A stretch of 64,000 nucleotides of DNA from Brevundimonas alba (GTDB lineage Bacteria; Pseudomonadota; Alphaproteobacteria; Caulobacterales; Caulobacteraceae). The notes beneath the pieces are model-generated. The model saw nothing but the letters and a program-made list of their open reading frames with translations, ran no database searches and was not told the DNA's origin. The stretch lies in contig NZ_JAATJM010000002.1 of NCBI RefSeq assembly GCF_011927945.1, positions 682,001 through 746,000 on the forward strand. The letters are read 5' to 3'. Shown here piece after piece: positions 58,027-64,000 of the stretch. Within the stretch, counting starts at the first letter, position 1; each line of letters opens with the position of its first letter. A program made the position numbers and the translations under genes.

Positions 58027-58584
58027 ATGCGGCTCCCCGTCCTCGCCGCCGTACTGGCTCTGGGCTGCGCCGCTCCGGCGGTCGCCCAGACGCCTGCCGC
58101 CCCTGCACCGGCTGAGACACCGGCCGCGCAGCCTGCCGACGTCGCCTCGCCCGAGGCGATCGTCGCGGCGCTGTACGACGTGATCTCGGGAGACGCCGGG
58201 GTCGAGCGGGACTGGGACCGGTTCCGCTCGCTGTTCCATCCGACAGCGCGGCTGATGCCCTCCGGCGTCAATCCGCAGGGCGTGGGCGTGGCCCGTTCGA
58301 TCACGCCGGACGACTACATCGCCCGCAGCGGCCCGATCCTCATGCGCGACGGCTTTCACGAGCGCGAGATCGCCCGGCGAACCGAGCGGTTCGGCCACAT
58401 GATGCATGTCTGGACGACCTACGAGAGCCTGCACACGCTGTCGGACGCCGCTCCGTTCGCGCGCGGGATCAACAGCGTCCAGCTGTTCAACGATGGCACC
58501 CGCTGGTGGATTCTCAGCGTCTACTGGCTGGGCGAAACGCCGGCCACGCCGATTCCGCCGGAGTATTTGCCCGCCGCCGGGTGA
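58027..58584 (+). CDS. Secreted SnoaL-like (NTF2-fold) protein
   Basis: The 185-residue protein has a signal peptide (MRLPVLAAVLALGCAAPAVA, cleavage near AQ) and an Ala/Pro linker. The NTF2-like cone fold follows: SPEAIVAALYDVISGDAG, WDRFRSLFHPTARLMP, a middle helix FHEREIARRTERFG and the strands VWTTYESLHTL and WWILSVYWLGE. SnoaL-like domains bind small ligands or act as simple enzymes. No catalytic residues can be assigned. It starts six bases after the LVIVD-repeat gene and is the third secreted product of that operon. Confidence 0.8.
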   Translation: MRLPVLAAVLALGCAAPAVAQTPAAPAPAETPAAQPADVASPEAIVAALYDVISGDAGVERDWDRFRSLFHPTARLMPSGVNPQGVGVARSITPDDYIARSGPILMRDGFHEREIARRTERFGHMMHVWTTYESLHTLSDAAPFARGINSVQLFNDGTRWWILSVYWLGETPATPIPPEYLPAAG

Positions 58585-58636
58585 TCGGCGGACGGTGACG
58601 GGCTCGGCATTTGATCGGCCTTTCGCAACTGCGTAA

Positions 58637-60894
<2,258 letters not shown>

Positions 60895-60996
60895 GGGCGG
60901 GGCGCGGGGGGAGGATCACGCCTGAAAATCCAGCCGCCGCTTGCAGGGCGGCGACGCGGCGCACAATGGTGACCGGGCCATGAAGGGTCAAGCCGC

Positions 60997-61755
60997 GTGA
61001 CCGTCGCACCGTTCCCTCCGCAGGACGGAGACATCGTCGAGAACGCCCTGTTGGGCGGCCGCGTCCGGCTGCGCCAACCGGCGAAGGGCTATCGCGCAGG
61101 CATGGATGCGGCGCTGCTGGCGGCCGCGGTGGGCGCGAAGGCGGGCGAGCGGGTCATCGAGGCGGGCTGCGGCGCGGGCGCCGTGCTGATGCAGGCCGCG
61201 GCGCGGATGCCGGGCCTGACGCTGGCAGGCGTCGAGCGCGATCCGGTCATGGCGGCGCTGGCGCGGGAGAATGCGGCGCTGAACGGGACTGAGGCGACGA
61301 TTCTGGAGGGCGACGTGGCGGCCGGTTTCCGGACGCTGGGGCTGGAGCCGTTCGACCGAGCGATCAGCAATCCGCCGTTTTTCGACGATCCCGGGGCGCT
61401 GCGGGCGCCCTCCCCGGGCAAGCACGGCGCCTGGATGGCGGAGGATGGGCTCGCGGCGTGGACGCGCTTCCTGCTCAAGGCGGTGCGCGAGGGCGGACGG
61501 ATCGTAGTGATTCACCGCGCGGACAGGCTGGCGGACCTGCTGGCGCTATTGGGCGAGACGGCCGGATCGTTCGCCATCAGACCCGTGCATCCCTATGCCG
61601 ATGAGCCCGCCAAACGGGTGCTGGTGCAGGCGATCAAGACTGGCAAGGCTCCGTTGCGGCTGCTGCCGCCGTTGGTGCTTCACGACCGGTCGGGCGGGAA
61701 ACACACGGCCGAGGCGGAGGCCATTCTGCGCGGCGAGGCGGCGCTGGACTGGTGA
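60997..61755 (+). CDS. tRNA1(Val) adenine-N6 methyltransferase-like protein (TrmN6 family)
   Basis: The GTG start at 60997 is the only good one. The 252-residue class I methyltransferase has the lead-in LLGGRVRLRQPAKGYRAGMD, SAM motif VIEAGCGAGAVLMQAA, acidic VERDPVMA and the N6-adenine catalytic motif SNPPFFDDPGA. This combination matches the YfiC/TrmN6 family, which methylates A37 of a valine tRNA. The RNA specificity is by family only. It is divergent from ispB, a pairing I associate with alphaproteobacteria. Confidence 0.88.
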   Translation: MTVAPFPPQDGDIVENALLGGRVRLRQPAKGYRAGMDAALLAAAVGAKAGERVIEAGCGAGAVLMQAAARMPGLTLAGVERDPVMAALARENAALNGTEATILEGDVAAGFRTLGLEPFDRAISNPPFFDDPGALRAPSPGKHGAWMAEDGLAAWTRFLLKAVREGGRIVVIHRADRLADLLALLGETAGSFAIRPVHPYADEPAKRVLVQAIKTGKAPLRLLPPLVLHDRSGGKHTAEAEAILRGEAALDW

Positions 61756-61811
61756 CGACTTGCCTGGGCTGACGACGCGCGCTTGAGTGCCGACTGAACG
61801 AGGGCGGCACG

Positions 61812-63080
61812 ATGCGGATCATCATCTTTCTTCTGGCTCTCATCCTCGCGGCTCCGGCGGCGGCCCAGGACGCCGTGCTGCTGCGGCCGGCGCGGGTGTT
61901 CGACGGCGCCGAGGCGCGGCCGCATGAGGGCTGGTCCGTGCTGGTCCGCGGCAAGACCATCGAGGCGGTCGGGCCGAACTTGACCGCGCCCGAGGGGGCG
62001 ACCGTCGTCGACCTGCCCGGACTGACGCTGATGCCCGGCATGATCGAGGGCCATTCGCACCTGTTCCTGCACCCCTACAACGAGGCCAGCTGGGACGACC
62101 AGGTGCTGCACGAGCCGCTGGCCCTGCGCACGGCGCGAGCGACCGTGGCGGCGCGTGACACTCTGATGGCCGGATTCACCACCGTGCGCGACCTCGGCAC
62201 CGAGGGGGCGGGCTACGCCGACCTGGGGCTCAAGCAGGCGATCGAGCAGGGCATTGTGCCGGGCCCGCGCATCCTGACCTCCACCCGAGCCATCGTGGCG
62301 ACGGGCGCGTACGGACCCAAGGGATTCGAACCGGGCGTGCCGGTGCCGTTGGGCGCCGAGCAAGCCGATGGCCCGGACCTGCTGCGCGTCGTGCGCAGCC
62401 AGATCGGCGCGGGCGCGGACGTGATCAAACTCTACGCCGACTACCGCTGGGGCCCCGGGGAGCCGAGCCGGCCCACCTTCACCCAGCAGGAAATTGCGGA
62501 TGCTGTCGCCGCCGCCCACGCCGCCGGGCGCGAGGTCGCGGTGCACGCGGGTACCGAGGAAGGCATGCGACGCGCCATCCTAGCCGGCGTGGACACGATC
62601 GAGCACGGCGACGCCGGAACGCCGGAGATCTTCCGCCTGATGCGCGACCGCGGCGTGGCCTTCTGTCCTACCCTGGCCGCGACGGACGCGATCACCCGCT
62701 ACCGCGGCTGGAATGGTCAGGAGCCGGCGCCCGCGGGCGTTCTGGCCAAGCGCCGGATGTTCACCGAGGCGCTGGAGGCCGGGGTGACCATGTGCATGGG
62801 CGGCGACGTCGGCGTCTATTCGCACGGCGAGAACGCTCGCGAGATGGAACTGATGGTCGCCGGGGGCATGCCGGTCGCGGATGTCCTGCGCGCGGCGACC
62901 TCCGGAAACGCCCGCATCTTCGGCATCGACGACCGGCTCGGCGCGGTGCGGGCAGGGCTGCTGGCCGACCTCGTGGCGGTCGAGGGCGATCCGACACGGG
63001 ACATCGCGGCCGTGCGGGCTGTCCGGCTGGTGATGAAGGACGGCGTCATCGTGCGGGACGACGCCGCATCCGCGCGCTAG
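61812..63080 (+). CDS. Secreted metal-dependent amidohydrolase
   Basis: The 422-residue protein has a signal peptide ([20 protein letters not shown]). The binuclear amidohydrolase barrel follows: HSH at residues 81-83 in [15 protein letters not shown], the bridging lysine K206 in DVIKLYAD, later histidines in [10 protein letters not shown] and DTIEHGDAG, and a terminal Asp region [15 protein letters not shown]. The closest style is the prolidase/imidazolonepropionase-like dipeptidase group often called metal-dependent hydrolase. A periplasmic Xaa-Pro or similar dipeptidase activity is plausible but not shown. Nine bases separate it from the following oxygenase-like gene. Confidence 0.9.
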   Translation: MRIIIFLLALILAAPAAAQDAVLLRPARVFDGAEARPHEGWSVLVRGKTIEAVGPNLTAPEGATVVDLPGLTLMPGMIEGHSHLFLHPYNEASWDDQVLHEPLALRTARATVAARDTLMAGFTTVRDLGTEGAGYADLGLKQAIEQGIVPGPRILTSTRAIVATGAYGPKGFEPGVPVPLGAEQADGPDLLRVVRSQIGAGADVIKLYADYRWGPGEPSRPTFTQQEIADAVAAAHAAGREVAVHAGTEEGMRRAILAGVDTIEHGDAGTPEIFRLMRDRGVAFCPTLAATDAITRYRGWNGQEPAPAGVLAKRRMFTEALEAGVTMCMGGDVGVYSHGENAREMELMVAGGMPVADVLRAATSGNARIFGIDDRLGAVRAGLLADLVAVEGDPTRDIAAVRAVRLVMKDGVIVRDDAASAR

Positions 63081-63089
63081 ACAGCCGCC

Positions 63090-63701
63090 ATGTCCCTGCG
63101 CCCCCTGTTCGTCACCCAGGTCTACGAAGCCTCGCTCGCCGCTGGCCCAGGCTTCGCCGACTTCAACGCCGCCCTCGCTGACGCCTGCCGGATGCTGGCC
63201 GCCGAGGACCAGGCCGGCCGGATGTGGTGCCGCGAGCATGGCTATCGCGGCTACACCTCCTACGGCTCGTTGACCGACCTGCCGCACCGCCTGCCCGAGT
63301 TCGCCGAGCTGAAGCGGCATCTGGACCGGCACGCCGTCGCCTACGCCAGGGCGCTGAACTTCGATCTGGCGCGCAAACCGCGGCTGGACAGCCTGTGGGT
63401 CAATATCCTCAAGCCCGGCGGCGGCCATTCGGGCCATATCCACCCTCACGCCTTCCTGAGCGGCACCGTCTATGTCGAGGTGCCGGATGGCGCATCGGCC
63501 CTGAAGCTGGAAGATCCGCGCCTGCCGATGATGATGGCCCGGCCGGCGGTGCACGCCGACGCGCCAGAGGCCGAGAAACCGTTCGTCTATCTCGCCCCGC
63601 AGGCCGGCACGGTGCTGATGTGGGAAAGCTGGCTGCGCCACGAGGTGCCGCCGAACGCCGCGAAGAGGGAGCGCATATCGGTCAGTTTCAACTACGCCTG
63701 A
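63090..63701 (+). CDS. Putative 2OG-Fe(II) oxygenase, TIGR02466 type
   Basis: The 203-residue protein matches the TIGR02466 family of double-stranded beta-helix proteins. It starts RPLFVTQVYEASL; the core has LDSLWVNILKPGGGHSGHIH, with the iron-binding region GHIHPHAFLSGTVYVEVP. The distal part is GTVLMWESWLRHEVPPN with the second histidine, and the end RISVSFNYA supplies the conserved arginine for 2-oxoglutarate. The substrate is unknown. It lies nine bases after the amidohydrolase and may be cotranscribed with it. Confidence 0.87.
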   Translation: MSLRPLFVTQVYEASLAAGPGFADFNAALADACRMLAAEDQAGRMWCREHGYRGYTSYGSLTDLPHRLPEFAELKRHLDRHAVAYARALNFDLARKPRLDSLWVNILKPGGGHSGHIHPHAFLSGTVYVEVPDGASALKLEDPRLPMMMARPAVHADAPEAEKPFVYLAPQAGTVLMWESWLRHEVPPNAAKRERISVSFNYA

Positions 63702-63719
63702 CCGCCGGCGTTAAGAATG

Positions 63720-63731
63720 CCGGTTAACCGG
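63720..63731. promoter_or_regulatory. 12-base palindrome upstream of the last gene
   Basis: Perfect palindrome CCGGTTAACCGG, 66 bp before the ATG at 63798. A further TTAA lies at 63711-63714, nine bases from the inner TTAA, so the spacing does not match the seven-base CtrA box. It may be an operator, but there is no further support. Confidence 0.3.
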
Positions 63732-63797
63732 GCGCCAACGCTGATCGGCGAAGATCGCGCCGCCTGACTTGGGCCTTTCGCCCTGACTGATGCCGAC

Positions 63798-64000
63798 ATG
63801 TTCCTGCCCCGCGCCACCGGCGTGATCCTGCTCCTCTACAGCGGCTTCCACATGACCCTCGGGTTGTGGGTGCCCCAGTTCCCGTGGCTGCTGACGGGTG
63901 TGCTGCTGATCGTCGGAGCGATCGCCCTGCTGGCCTGCCGCCCGTGGTCGAGGATCGTGGTCTATGCCGCCGCGGTGGCCGCCGCCGCCGTGGGCCTGAT
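63798..64000 (+). CDS. Membrane protein, partial at right window edge
   Basis: From the ATG at 63798 the frame stays open to the end of the window, giving 67 codons and two bases. The visible part has three hydrophobic helices: ATGVILLLYSGFHMTLGL, FPWLLTGVLLIVGAIALLA and, after RPWSRIV, VYAAAVAAAAVGL. The tight spacing with short polar turns is that of a small multi-span membrane protein. I cannot name the family from this fragment. Confidence 0.6.
   Translation, partial: MFLPRATGVILLLYSGFHMTLGLWVPQFPWLLTGVLLIVGAIALLACRPWSRIVVYAAAVAAAAVGL

Noticed and set aside
63711..63728. Possible CtrA box (TTAA and TTAA half-sites) before the last gene.
   Set aside because: The half-sites are separated by nine bases rather than seven, so it does not fit the consensus; only the palindrome is reported.

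Overview
The window looks like chromosome of a stalked, budding-type alphaproteobacterium of the order Caulobacterales, most likely Brevundimonas or a close relative. The reasons are the very high GC content, holdfast genes (hfsB, hfsA, hfsD), a TipN-like polarity protein, a CtrA-type box, and families common in this order such as DUF3126. This placement is inference from gene content, not from a marker-gene comparison. I see no rRNA, tRNA, CRISPR array, insertion sequence or prophage. The window is core chromosome, densely packed, with many ATGA, GTGA or TGATG overlaps between neighbouring genes.

Layout. 1-3.4 kb: holdfast polysaccharide export (hfsB cut by the window edge, hfsA, divergent hfsD) and a Sel1-repeat protein. 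3.4-5.6 kb: a structured leader with a 22-bp-period direct repeat, then two RcnB-like secreted proteins, the second with a long Arg-Pro-Asp repeat. 5.6-9.4 kb: polyphosphate kinase and exopolyphosphatase. 9.4-14.1 kb: a lipoprotein, an M28 peptidase, a secreted protein and NAD-dependent DNA ligase. 14.1-22.5 kb: aldo/keto reductase, aminopeptidase P, a dispersed-type palindromic repeat, a membrane protein with a hairpin at its ribosome binding site, prmA, an H1-like protein, DUF3126, cysE, a Nudix hydrolase, a nitroreductase and a 36-residue membrane peptide. 22.5-27.9 kb: histidine utilisation, with hutG-hutI divergent from hutU-hutH. 27.9-36.3 kb: type 2 IPP isomerase, a five-domain PPC protein, folD, a lemA-TPM-TPM operon, and convergent endonuclease/exonuclease/phosphatase and phospholipase D genes. 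36.5-42.4 kb: a small membrane protein, the TipN-like protein, an MFS transporter, DUF423, prolyl aminopeptidase and DUF6173. 42.4-48.4 kb: the rod-shape operon mreB-mreC-mreD-mrdA-rodA. 48.7-55.4 kb: a VTT membrane protein and then an island of lipid-modifying genes around an ECF sigma/ChrR pair. 55.5-64 kb: secreted DUF305, LVIVD-repeat and SnoaL-like proteins, aspartate aminotransferase, polyprenyl diphosphate synthase, a tRNA methyltransferase-like protein, an amidohydrolase, a 2OG-Fe(II) oxygenase-like protein and a membrane protein cut by the window end.

The most interesting region is 49.5-55.4 kb. A sigma factor of the RpoE/ChrR (ECF11) type and its cupin anti-sigma factor sit head to head with an FAD oxidoreductase, a DUF1365 protein and a cyclopropane-fatty-acid synthase-like methyltransferase. 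DUF1295 and DUF2177 membrane proteins lie on the flank. A near-consensus ECF11 promoter lies upstream of the sigma gene. The anti-sigma factor keeps its cupin metal ligands but has lost three of the four zinc ligands of its sigma-binding domain. This suggests a photooxidative-stress, membrane-lipid-modification regulon whose switch differs from the Rhodobacter model. Other points to check are a formimidoylglutamase lacking a metal-ligand histidine, a holdfast CpsD-like protein lacking its Walker A lysine, and the repeat-containing leader at 3.6 kb.
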